The notes below the pieces were generated by a model. That model was given only the letters and a program-made list of their open reading frames with translations. It made no database searches and was not told the origin of the DNA. From Baylisascaris procyonis (taxonomy: Eukaryota; Nematoda; Chromadorea; Rhabditida; Ascarididae), in NCBI GenBank assembly GCA_037389465.1, contig JAZARR010000179.1:4002501-4066500 (forward strand): a stretch of DNA of 64,000 nucleotides, given 5' to 3'. Below are positions 41,381 through 53,713 of this stretch, piece by piece. Each line of letters begins with the position of its first letter. Within the stretch, counting starts at the first letter, position 1. A program made the translations under genes and the position numbers.

Positions 41381-44175
41381 GATACCGAAAAGGTCATTGA
41401 TCTATCTAGTGCTGCTCGATATCTCTTGCGGCTTTCTTTACTCAACAGATCAGATTATTTTTCTCGAGGGGATATTCAAATTGTTACCGAAAGGTTTCAT
41501 TTGTTTAGAAAATAGTGGTTGATTTGTATTGAAATGGATAGCATAAAGCAAGAATAAGAGCTTGCATTGTAAGCGCCAGAGGTATCATAAAACATCAACG
41601 CTATTTTCGAAATAGTCGTGAGCTTTAGCCTGATCTCAGGAGAACAGCCTGACCTCAGGAGAACAAAGTCTGACCTCAGAGGTAGCAAACACAGACAGGA
41701 AATCAAGCAAAACTACTTAAGCATCTAGCAGTAGGTAAATTGGGTACCTTGATTGGGTCCGATAGCGGCGGATGTGAAACCGCTCGGAGAATGAATCAGA
41801 TAAGCTAAATATGATTGACGTTATCGTACAATGCTGTATTTATATAATGTATATAAATTAAATTAAATATAAACATCACTACTCACAAAACAGGAAGCTT
41901 CTAAAGTAGACGAACACGTTTGATTGGAAACTTGGCAATTGATTTTTTCTGTAAGTTGATTTTTTTGGCAATTTTCTCAATTTTTTTCAAAAATTAGTTC
42001 AGTAAAACGGTTATCACCTTTGTCAATATCGTATTAAATTACTGCAAGAGGGTGATGATTGTAGATGAGAACGCCGCCGAACGAGGAATTAAAACAAACG
42101 GATACAGTAATAGTGAGTCGACCACTCCCAAGATCCTAGAGACCAGTTCAAATAGCAGAAGCGCTATTGGCCCAATGAATCCAGACGATTTACGTTTCGA
42201 ACCTTCTCAGTGCCTTGTAAGTAATTGCCTGAAAAATAGTAATATAAGAATTTATATTCAATCGATATTGCTTCATTTAAAAAAAAAAAGTATTTTCCTT
42301 TTTTAGTCATTCATCTATTCTTCTATAGCTGTTACCACATGAAAAATTTTCCATTTTTTTATTTTATTTCTAAATGACAATAGAAATATATAATTCATTT
42401 CTTTAAATTTAAATTTTTATTCAAAATGCTGCTCATATTTAGTGAATTTATGCAGTAATAAGTGAAACATCAAATGAAAACTGGAGTGCATTTGAATAAT
42501 TTGCATGAATATCTAGATAAGCGTAATATATTTCATTAATCAACTTTAGGTGCAAAAATATTCTTCCTTTAAATGGAGCTAAATTATGCACTTTTTTTTT
42601 TATAGTTTAGAGGAATCATCGACCTAAGAGACGAAAATTTTGCAAGTTGTGAAATATGTTGCAATATTGCATCTTGTAATGTTGCAACGTTGCATTTTGC
42701 ATATAACAATTGTAAATCATATAATAGAAATGCAATGTTTTATTTTATTTGCAAATACTCACAGAGTAATAACAAGAGATGGCGAAAAATTACTGTTGTA
42801 TTTCAATGACAAAGATAGTAAGATCGGAACTTTGAGATGTGGTATAGTTCCCATGATTCTTTCCTCCTTTATTTCTGAACTTATTGTTTCCTTTGCTTTC
42901 CAAATCCTTGATTTCGGGAATGCTATCAAATTTCGTGAAAATATGCTGAAGATCGAATTTAGGGGGTTTGTTGTTGCCCATTTCAGTGCAATTATAGATG
43001 CCCTAACGTTATGCCTCTTTAATTATAAGACGAATTCCTTTTCCCCACTAATCACTATAACTTCAGATATTCAATGCACCATTCAACGATCGTAACATCA
43101 CCTATTATATGCGCATTCAAAACACAAGCATGCGGACGATCGGATTTGCCGTAAAGAGTAACGCAATAGAACGACTTTCGGTCAATCCACCTTCCGGTGT
43201 TCTTCAACCCAAAGAGGCGCTTAACGTAGCAGTTACGGTCAAGGTGCGGATTCATAACCTCCTTACCTCACGATACGGTAGAATTGTGAGGTATACGGTA
43301 GGGATGAGGATAACGAAGACGGGTAGAAGCATCAGCCATATGACAACAATGAGATAGGCTTTATTTTGAGGTGTCTATATTAGCGCGGATCCGAGTGTTG
43401 CGTATTTTCAGTAAGCATTGCGTAAGCTCTCTCTTACGCGATGCTTACTAGAAATGTGCTATGAACAATCACATCGTTGAAATACTCATGAATCGTTCAA
43501 GTGTTAAACTTACAGAAAATTTTCGTTGAATACAAATGATTTCTTGAGATGATTTCAAGTTTCAGATTGAAATTTGCATATTTATTGCAGAGATTTGAAT
43601 ACAATGAGGAGAAGATACTTAAGGATCGTATAAAATTTGAATATGTTTATTGTCCACCTGGAACAAAGAAATTCTCTCATAAATTATTGCAACAGGTAAA
43701 TCAATAACGCTTTCTTTATATTCCTAATTTACTTAATGGTTGATTAATTCAAAAATTATTGCAACAACTGAAAAAATCTAACCAAAAAAGGACTCTTATC
43801 TAAGTGCAGAACCATGTAAATCTATATAGGTTTATTCACCTGACGATAGGTTTATACAGGTTTATAAATTTTTAACCTACATAAACCTAAGCGGAGAATA
43901 ATACCATAGATAGTAGAAGGGGAATAGCTTAACATAACTCAATTTTGCAACTGGTAAATGATTGAATAGAAAATAGTACGAGGCAGGTATCGTAGAGAAT
44001 TTAATATAAACTATAGAAATTTTGAAAATCTCTACAAAATTGTTTCTTTCAAATTTTAGTAGATCAATCGATTTCTACAATTGATTGATGTTAACGTTAT
44101 CGTATAAATAATTTACAGAGTGGTACAGGTGATTTACGATTCCATAAGAACATTTATATACAATATAATCCTTGA
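41381..44175 (+). CDS. Major sperm protein (MSP) domain protein (second part of a possible REEP-MSP gene)
   Basis: Exons 41381-41493, 42051-42216, 43067-43243, 43591-43695 and 44119-44175 (TGA), all in agreeing phase. After about 75 residues of unrecognised sequence (KVIDLSSAARYLLRLS..., then a Ser/Thr-rich stretch) an MSP domain begins: LRFEPSQCL, then IFNAPFNDRNITYYMRI (as in the MSP core VFNAPYDDKHTYHIKI), IGFAVKSN, LSVNPPSGVLQPKEAL (the hallmark P-P-x-G-V-L-x-P-K-E), DRIKFEYVYCPPG, and the terminal IYIQYNP, the canonical MSP ending. MSP folds are immunoglobulin-like; nematode MSPs polymerise in amoeboid sperm, and related MSP domains in VAP proteins bind FFAT motifs. An MSP-only gene could start at ATG 42055, but phase continuity back through 41381 to the REEP-like exons favours one gene of at least 433 residues. 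Confidence 0.85.
43410..43449. repeat. 17-bp stem hairpin in an MSP-gene intron
   Basis: AGTAAGCATTGCGTAAG (43410-43426), loop CTCTCT, then CTTACGCGATGCTTACT (43433-43449). All 17 positions pair in RNA of the sense strand if one G-U wobble is allowed (43419 with 43440). It lies in intron 43244-43590. Confidence 0.9.
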
Positions 44176-46590
44176 GAGATCATTCAATGGATTGGCGCTC
44201 TTTCATTCAAGATGAACATATGTGATAATAAGAGGCATATTGTTCACGTAGATTTTATCATTTTCAATGTTAAATGTTTTCTTATCTTGTGATAAATCGA
44301 AAAAAAAAATTTCCACCATTTTAGTGAATTTTTCTCTAATAGTTTTCATTTCTCTACAATCTATACATAATTGGTAATTTTATTATATTATATTAGATAG
44401 CCGAATCAACAAAAATAAGATTAATGAGAATAGCTAATCATAGTGTAATATAAATCCATAAATCCATAGATGATGCGCTCTTTTCATTGAATGATCGATC
44501 TATGACGAACATCGAGAAACTGCGTTTATAGCCAAATGGATAAAGCAGTTCAAGACGCAAACAAAACAGGCGTTCTAAAGGCTAGGCAAAAAACCATTTA
44601 ATTTAATAAACCTCCGGCTTTCTAATAGGAGTGGGGGGATAGAAGTTCTAAGTAACACAGATGAAGTGCCGCGTTACGGCAGCATACTAGACCGGATGCT
44701 ACAGAAGGGGATCCCATCACAGTGGGTTCCCGTAGCGTCATGCTGCTCAACGGAAACAATTGTGCTGTGGGAATGACACCAGTCCGCTTGCCAATTTTCT
44801 GACCCAAGAAGTGATGCTAACCGTGTATAATAATTCCAACTTGACTAACTGACTTAACAACTTGACTAAGCCTATACAACTAAGTTCTAAGGCAAGGTGA
44901 GAGTTCCTCAGATAATCGTATTCGTATGTACTTATCCCTATTCGACGATAAGTTTCACTTAACCATATATGAACGTCTCATTTTGTACAACTGGTCATCC
45001 AGTTTTAGAGATAACTATATCTGCTCAATCCGCCGAAACTGAATTGAATAAAATGACGTCATTGCTCATCTCGCATACGGAAGACAATTATGCAAAAAAA
45101 GAATCATGCACAGCGCAGTGTCATGTCTTGGAAATGGATCGGCTTGAAAGTGATCCCTTTAAGTCAATATTGAGACCTTAAATGCGCGATAATTCCCTTG
45201 AATTCTTTTATGCAAATGTGTTATCCCAAAAACCCACCAAACGAAAACTATTTCTGAAATCAGACATCACGCAGTATGAATATTGCTTCAATTTCGTTCA
45301 AGAAACAAAAGTGAAATTTTATTAATTTCTGTGAATAAGGCCAACAAAATAATACAGTCTCTAAAGTTTCGTAGTCAAACTAGAAAAAGAGTCAGCAATT
45401 CAATAAAAAAGTTTTGAACATATCTGAATTCTAGTGTTGCATGAAGTGGGTTCTGCTGTTTGATTTTCTGTCCTCTGGTCCCGTCACTGGTTCGCCGAAT
45501 CTCTGGGTCCAGTGCCGATATGCTGATTCCAAGTCCACGCGTGTTCTGCTCCATTCCTCACGCGACAGGATAACCTGCTGATTCACTGTTTGCGCGTTTG
45601 GTTCGTCTAGCCTTGCAACTGCCAGCATTGACACTCATCTGGTGCCATAAACATGCTTAGCGGTGGTCGTCGTGACCGACTACCGCGGATCAAGATCAAT
45701 TCCCCTTCTGCATGAACACTCTGATGCAGCACTCCATTCATTGGGTTTAGCTGTTCCGTTATATTCAGCACATGTGGTTGCGTATCGAATCTCAAACTTG
45801 AGTAATTAAACCTTTATCAATATACGCATACAGTAACGAAGAGGCATCACGTAGGGATACGCTAAGAAATAAGATATACGAAAATGATGAAACTGGACGA
45901 TGAATGTTGCAACGCACAACCATAGGAAAGTCCCATGTTACTTTGTTAGCGGTTAGCACTAAGTTTTTCTCAAAGCAATAGTACCATGAATGACCGAGGA
46001 AGCCTGACAAGTCTTACGACGCCGCGATTGCAACATTCATAAACATCCAAGACGAGACCTTTCTTCACAGCTCATGGAACTTAAACTCCGGAGCAAACAA
46101 CAAATAACCGTCATATGAGAGGATACATCATGCAGTTATTGGCTAAACATGAAATACCGAACCGATACAACTGTTTCAGCGTACGAAAATATTTAATGAG
46201 AAGAGAACACTAAATGAGCAGAATGAAAGGAGATTCAGGCTGGCTTGAAGATATAAAACATTCATATATACCTTTCTGCTAAATCGAAGCAAGCTATAAA
46301 CTAATATTGTGATGTTGAAAGAACTTTCCTCAATTATGCAACGCTGACGCTTCAAAGTGCACAACGGAGTCAAACATATACATATTTCAAGATTATAAAA
46401 TAAGTGAGCGATCAAAGCCCAAATTCGGGAAGAATTATGCGTACTCCCCCACCCCCCCCCCCCCACCTCTTATAAAAAACATCAAAAAATTTAGCTTTGT
46501 CAAAAGATTCTCGTAATATAAAAATTAAAAAAGTGACTAGCAACATCAAAAATTCAAATCGGTAGCTATATCATTCTCATTGAACTAACA
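44176..46590. other. Convergent intergenic region with repeat remnants
   Basis: This is the tail-to-tail gap between the + strand MSP gene and the - strand WD40 gene. A pol III A-box-like TAGCCAAATGG occurs at about 44,530 without a clear B-box. A GC-richer block at 44,610-44,880 and another at 45,430-45,800 look like decayed mobile-element sequence. The latter has minus-strand frames at 45,607-45,795 and 45,431-45,634 that are offset by a frameshift, with composition unlike the local DNA (HWTQRFGEPVTGPEDRKS in one); I do not recognise the family. A C13 run lies at 46,452-46,464. Confidence 0.45.
46452..46464. repeat. C13 homopolymer (one of several at the WD40 locus)
   Basis: Other long C runs on the plus strand lie at 47548-47557, 49526-49540 (followed by A9), 55477-55492, 56319-56333, 56940-56949 and 61667-61683. 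G runs on the plus strand lie at 55585-55594 and 59041-59051. All are in introns or gene flanks. Confidence 0.9.
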
Positions 46591-49500
46591 TTACACTCGC
46601 AATATTTCAAGCCATTGATTATAACAGATCGAAATCCAATCAGGAAATGCTGCTGCCCAATGCACCTGATTCACCTGAAATTAACTACCCTCACTGCTGA
46701 TCAACTTTCTTTATAAGTTTTCTGAGGTTAATAATGCAAAATTACGCGAAAAAAAAAATATTCTAGAAAAATATGTTGCAATATTCTCAGCTACCGATGG
46801 GTAACCAACGTTTTCACGCCGAAAACATTCCCTTCTTTCAAACTTGCTTCAGCTCACTAAGGCCTGCGATGATAGACAAACATTACGGTCAACAAATCAC
46901 CTATATTATTACCTCGTAGTTGAATATGCATAGGAAGATTCTAAAAAAGAATTATAAAAGTCGGATGACGAGATATAAAAATAAAAACTCAGTGAGGAAA
47001 AAATTGAACGTTTTCAAGTATATACCTCTCCTTCTGCTTGATAAGCTAAAATTGGATCATCGACTGGACGTGGCATTGAATGTATATCCCATATCAGTGC
47101 TTGGTTATCATCACCTAAAACATGATAGTATCACCAAACAATATAATTCAACAGTAGTAACACCCAACTTGCAAGCCTTCATCATTCAAAATATCTGTAA
47201 TCCATATTAAAGACCGGAAGAGTGGCAAAGGAGTTCGTTGCTTATTTTCAACGCATCGGAAAAGAATTTAACGTTTCTTAATATATTTTCCAATAATTTT
47301 TACTAAGCAACCGCACAGAATTGCTTTGTTACATTTATTCACGTAGTTTTTACCAGTCCATTAAAACCCACAGAAATTCTCAACCAACTTAGGCTCCTCT
47401 TTTTGGACATCAAAGCCAATGATCCCATGCATACTAATTTCTTCAACTCTGATATGTCCAACTTATCAAAGCCTTTGCCGAAACCCCATTTTTAGTTTAC
47501 CGAAATAGTTGCTCTAAACAAATCGACAACCTAGCTCTCCCCTTCTACCCCCCCCCCGAAAAATGCCTCAAACACTGAACTTAGAACCTTACTTTTTCGC
47601 TAAAAAAACCATTTTCTCATAATCCCTCAAATTATACAATACAAAAGAACCAACCTGCAGTGCAGATATGGCATGATGAATGTGGTGCCCAAGCCATACC
47701 GTTCACCGTTGCACGATGGTTATTCAATTTTGCTACCGGTGTACATGGTATACGTACATCAAGAATTATTACCTGCAACGATGCAATCAATAGAAAATCG
47801 CATAATGCAAAATAAACATCAAACGCAATCAATCACTATAAATTACAATGCCAAACGTTGCTTTAAACAGATGCTCGTCGTATGAATGTAAATCTTTGAT
47901 TCTTGCTACTTAAGTATTACAGTAAAAACGCACACATACATTCACTCAAAATACAGTACGACATCGAATATTCGCCTCGAGGCTATGAATTCTCGGCTAT
48001 TTAAGAAACAGAAGGACGTATCCACTATTATAAACCTCCTCGCTGTTCAAACGCCCGTATCTGCAACTTCAGACTCGAGGTTCATTGCGGGTCCTGTTGG
48101 AGGCGGTGACAAGATGAAGAAAGGGGTGAAGGAGAGGGCATGGGAAGATGGCGAGAAGTTGAAGACCATACGACACATCCAGTCATCACCGACCGCTCAC
48201 TACTGATAAAACGACCAATCATTTTTATCTCTTATCTTTAAAAAAGTGAAAATAAAGAAAGCTGACAACTAAAAACCCACCTCATTTGAATCCTGCGCGA
48301 ACGTAGCGATATAGTTGTGGTCCTGCTTATTACACGCTAACCTTAGTAACGGCACCCTAGATGGCTCTTCGAATATTATCGTCGAGTGCTCTAGATGTCG
48401 TAAATCAAACATTCGAACGCTACCATCCGCACCCACACTCGCGAACACCTCACGACCATTACCCAACCGTGAAAACGCTATATCGAAGACCTCTTTGTCA
48501 TGCGCGATTAGCTGTGTCTTCACGCTTCCCTCGGTTGCCCGACATGTCGTTCCTATAGCCTGACCTGTCTGCAAGATAAAAGCTAGTCTGCAAGACTCGC
48601 AATGAGTATATATCCAAAAGCAAGTGCTAAAGGGTGGTTTACCGAAGCATCAGGAAAATTGAAGCATCGTACTATATGACGGAAAACAACGGTACTACTC
48701 TTAACAGCATGAAAACCTTGAAGATAAATATAACAGAAAAGATTCAATATTTTCAGAAAAAAAAAATTTTTTTTTTTGAATTAACCTGCTCTTCTTCAGC
48801 GACGTTGGTGAATAAGTAAAAGAAAAGCAGATAAGCAAATCGAATGAATTTCAAAAGCCACTAATTACTACAAATTTTCTCGCAAAATACGTAACTGCGA
48901 ATGGATACCAGAAACGATACCAGAGATATGTTAATATTCAAGACATTTTACTAGGCTAACCCATAATTCATAGTCATACCTTCCTCCACGATTAACGTAT
49001 CAACACCTCTATCCTCAGAACTAAATCTTTTTTACCGTACAACCTAGATTTTCAAAGGTATATAAATCATAATCTCACCTCAATCTGCCATATTGTGCAT
49101 GTTGTATCTATACTAGACGTTCCAATGAGCGACACATCGACATCATTCCAATCAAAAGAAGTCAATGGTGCGCAATATTCGCTACTCCTGTTCTAAAATC
49201 AACAAACCACTACAAATGACTATTGGAAATAAAAAGCGTTCCATACATTCCCGTACATGTGGCTTACAAAGCATTGATTGCTGTTCTTGCCTGTTTAGTT
49301 ATGTCAACTCGGGTCGGTCAGCTATAAGACTAGCCGGAGTGAGAAGATTTTGAATTATCATTGAAGTACTGACGAAGAAAAGAAACGATAACTTATTATC
49401 ACCATTTCATTGTCTCTCTAATATAAAGTTACCAAAAGCTGAAAAACTCCACTCAAGTGAAGCCCAACAAAGGCGGAAGGAACAAGCTCCTATCCTATGA

Positions 49501-51723
49501 GAAATGGTTGAGTCAGTCCCCCTCTCCCCCCCCCCCCCCCAAAAAAAAAGAAAACACCAAAGAAAGAGACGTTCACTCCTCTTCGTCGTGGGAAACCACT
49601 TCATATATGCCACCATCTAAGTGTTAAAAAAGAGCTCATCAAATCTAAGAAAAACTACAGACTTTCTGTATACAAAAAAAAACTTCAGTAAACAATTATA
49701 AAATGAACATACATTGTTAAGCAATATTTCAATACGTGCACCATTCTCGCCACCTACTCGCCAAAGACGCAGATAATCACCACTAGTTGCCACCATATCC
49801 GGATACAGCCCTTTCTAAACATTAAAAATTCTATGTCGATGTTCTTTAAAAGAATTCAAGTCTTGGCAGCCAAATGGGGATTCGAGTCCTTTCTTCCAGT
49901 CCAGATAGCCGATAATATGCTATTGTTTAAAAGTTCTGCTTCAAATATGTCTCCAAAAGAATACAATGGCAAACCGCCTAGACCGGACGTCAACATAACT
50001 GTTTGAAAGATGATGTTAAATTCAAACGTTACAATAATCTATGAACTAAGCTCATTCAAGTGCTGATTGATTTTCAAAGAAGATACATAATTTTTTTTAA
50101 ACCTTTCAGCCCTTGATAGCAGGGCTTCCTCTTACGCTTGGTAGAAGAGTTCCTGCTACTCATAAAATCTCTATAGGGAAGCAGCCAATTAAAAAATCTT
50201 TTTTGCAGCCATATAAATTAGCACATCATCAAGCCTACCTGGTCAGGTATCCACATAACCTTAGTCGCTGGATACGGATGATCGAATGTACCCCGATGGA
50301 TAAATTCCCCCGCCTCTTCGTCCAGTTGCACTATCGAAACCTAAAATAAAATCGCAGATGCCCCATTGCAATGTGCAAGTTTCTTCATCAGATAGGTGGA
50401 CGGCATGACTGCAATATGCACTTTTCCTCAAATGTCCATCCGAATTTCTCATTTGAATTTAAGGCTTACAAGTCTAATTATACCTGGACAAATTAAAAAT
50501 CACAAAACCTCGTTATCAGCAAAAGGAGAGTCATCAGCAGAAACCATGAGGAAATTGATGAGGGAGGTCATGAAGGATGGTAATTAAACTATTGAACTTT
50601 CAAGCCTTAAACCTGATCATATTGGCCTTTTAAGCTTCAAACCTAATAAAGCATTTCCCCGCTATACGCCTCATTTCTCAAAGCCAAATTTCCGGGAAAT
50701 CAAATCATGCACAAAACTCAAAGCGGACTATATATTGGACGGAAGATCCCACTCATAGATGAGGCTACCCTTCCTGCCTTAGCCTTTCCCTTAGTGTAGG
50801 TAGCCGTCACAAATTGCAATCAGATTTCGGACACAGATCTCAACGGTTAGGTAATGGAGAAATGAAGATATGGGGAGAAAAAAAAGAAAATGATCGCAAA
50901 TGGACGAGAAAATAGAAAAGAAAGGAAAATAAAATGGTCACAGATGAAAAAAAATTGATTCCACTATTTTCCCATTCTCATTCTCTATCATCACCAATGA
51001 CCGCAACCAAGTTCGGCGTCATGATGCGTAAGTATCCTTCGATTCCCAACGCATACCTCGCCTTCCACATCGAAAACTTAGTAAAAACCAAGGATGCCCA
51101 TCTCAGACATAATTGACAGCGCAATGATCAAGTATTGAAGGAGATGAGGAATGCAATTAATCTAAAAGTAACCCACCTTATTGTTATACTCTTCGATGAA
51201 ACTCGCAGATGCAAGTCGAAATTTTTTCGATGGATCTGGATGTTGTGACCAACTCGTTGCATACAATATAAATGGTGCCTCATATCTATAGATCTCTTTT
51301 CGTTTTGTGGTCGTTGGTGCAGTGGCCGATGTGCCAACATTGCCTTAAATACTCAAAATTCATCAGCCCGTAAAAAAAATCTCATATTTTTAAAACCCAC
51401 AACGTTCGACAGCAAAGGATCAAAAATATCTTCATACTAAAATGTACAAATTATGTAAAAACGTTCTCTAATTTTTGTCACAGGTTATTATTAAAAATAA
51501 TGATAAGCGATCACATATTTTCACGGACATACAGACTTCGGTGACCTGCTCCTTCATTAAAAAATCTTGCCAGTTATTTCTACTACATACGGCTTTTCTC
51601 TAGAACACCAGGTGATCTGAAGTAATCATCAGGTACATAATTAACCGAAATGAAAATGATTATTTTCCCAAACAAGCAGCCAGCATTCAAAAAACTCTTT
51701 GTAACTGTCGTCCATCTAGCGCT

Positions 51724-51799
<76 letters not shown>

Positions 51800-53713
51800 C
51801 AGACATGTTAAAATGCGTGTAGACCACAATGTCACTTCGGATTTGAAATAGGTTTAAAAAAAGTAAGGCGATTCTGCAATTCAAAAATAGTTCCCTTTTC
51901 CCTTCTTCGATTTCATTGCTTCGCCTCTCCCCTCCTTTCTTCTCCTTGATGAAATCACTTCTCGAAAGATTTTCACCACAATCAATGCCCCTTCAAAACT
52001 CATCACCATATATCTGAGATTTACATAATTAAGCAATGGAATCGCAGCAAAACATTCGTTATACTTTCTTTGCAATGCAATTAATGAAACAAAAAAATCT
52101 CAAAAAATTTCCAACGATTCCTTGCCTAATAATTTACATTTCGGTGTTTTATTCCATTAATTATATTTGAATTATAAGCAAAATATAATCGATCCTTCAA
52201 ATCGATGAACGTTTGAACAAGAAGAGAAAATTAAAGAATAGAAATAGAAGAGAAATAATGGAAGTAGAAGAGCAATAAAGATAAAAATAAAGAAGAAAAA
52301 TGGAAGAGAAATAAAGATGAAAATAAAGAATAGAAATAGAAGAGGAACAAAGATAAAAATGGAGAAAAGTAAAAATAAAGATAAAAAAGAGAAAAATCTT
52401 ACCAGAAGAACCTTGCGCTATTTGATCCAAATCACCGGACACCATTTGCTGCATTGCTTGTGTACCACCTGCTTGCATATTTCCCACTTGTTGCGAATTC
52501 TGATTTACCGATACATGATTCTAGAAAAGAGTGTTGAAAAATTAATAAAAAAAAATCATTTTCAATAAACTTACATAAAAAATATTAGATCGCACAAACA
52601 ATAAACGTTGCGTTAGTGATAATCACTAATCCTTTATCAAAACGAAGAACCCTCTTTCAACCTTCAATTTTCGACTTCATTTTAAGTTTTCAGAATCCTT
52701 CCGGAAATTTCACAGGAAGTTTTTTCCAGTAAGGAAATGCTTTTTATTTTCACTAAATAAATGCAACAACCGAACATCAACTGAAAATCATTCTCCCCTA
52801 AAATCTCAATTTTGTTCACAATTCCATTCTTTTCATTAAACCCACTGAACACCTATTATTCCATTCCCTCTTATAATTGCTGAAAAGGTTGAAGGTTCTG
52901 ATTATTATAAAAAATATTGGTAAAGAAAACTGTCTCTAACCACTACTACCACCACTGCCTTGCCAATGATCCTTATATATTAACCTTCTCGGCAATAATA
53001 GCAAACAACAGCCAAAACTACATTATTTCTTATTGCCTAAACCTCCCACCTTACCCTTTCAACCAGCTTTGTACAGCAAAAACGATCTCAAAAATGTTCA
53101 TCTCGGATCTACGATACCTGTTTCCTCGAACAACCTATACAACGCTACTCTAATAGGAATTTCAATGTCATGCTTGGTGCAATTCTTTACGATAAAATGC
53201 GATCTGTGCTGATAACGAAAGATGGACGAAATTTATGGAGAGAATTTTATCAATTACAACAAAAACTATGATATCTATTCATCAACAAATAATATCAACA
53301 AATCATCAAGGTGGAAAACACGTTTTTTTGAGGATTCATTTGTATCATTGGAAAATTTTTCTCCGAAATATTTACCGCTCGAATAATGCAATTACCCGCA
53401 TTTTCTTTATTATTAACAATGTCACACTTCTTGAGAGATGCTATATCTATTTCCCTACAGTTATATTAATGCTCCTTATTCCTTCAAAAAAGTCGTTTTC
53501 CCTTCTTGTGATTTTGGCATCAGAATTCGTTTTTCAAAGAACCTTCACAAACGCAACATTATCACTGCTAGAATTTTAGTAAATTTTACACATCGATGAA
53601 GCAATACTAAAAAGAATCTTCGAAAATTAAAAATATACCTTAGCAATTGAATGGTCGACCTGTGAGCCGGACATATGCGCCGTTCCCAGCATTTCCTGTT
53701 GAGGGTCACCCAT
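46591..53713 (-). CDS. DCAF7: DCAF7/WDR68 (SWAN-1-type) WD40 adaptor protein, copy A
   Basis: Complete 10-exon gene, 418 residues. Exons in transcription order: 53713-53639 (ATG start), 52520-52403, 51343-51177, 50340-50239, 49814-49713, 49192-49079, 48568-48281, 47772-47655, 47114-47026, 46674-46591 (TAA). Every junction is GT-AG with matching phase. The first ~75 residues are Gln/Ser/Gly-rich and not conserved. From [19 protein letters not shown] onward the protein follows human DCAF7 closely: [114 protein letters not shown], ending WLEILRV. The family forms a WD40 propeller that scaffolds kinases (DYRK, HIPK) and a CUL4-DDB1 ligase; nematode SWAN proteins affect Rac-dependent cell behaviour. 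Copy A is the more conserved of the pair. Confidence 0.95.
51726..51797. repeat. (TA)n microsatellite
   Basis: About 70 bp of TA dinucleotide in the third exon-flanking intron (52402-51344) of WD40 copy A. Confidence 0.95.

Noticed and set aside
42640..43095. 151-codon plus-strand frame inside the MSP gene
   Set aside because: It overlaps the MSP exon start in a different frame; only the frame from 43067 reads IFNAPFNDRN, so this frame is intronic noise.
44525..44600. tRNA gene suggested by TAGCCAAATGGATAAAGC
   Set aside because: Good D-arm/A-box but no B-box or T-arm at tRNA distance and no acceptor pairing.
48315..48563. Plus-strand frames across the large WD40 exon
   Set aside because: They are antisense shadows of the DCAF7 exon, whose minus-strand frame matches the family over 96 codons.
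52197..52487. Minus-strand extension rich in Phe/Tyr/Ile after the Gln-rich exon
   Set aside because: It reads through the donor at 52402 into a GAAATAA-type purine repeat; the frame beyond 52403 is intronic.
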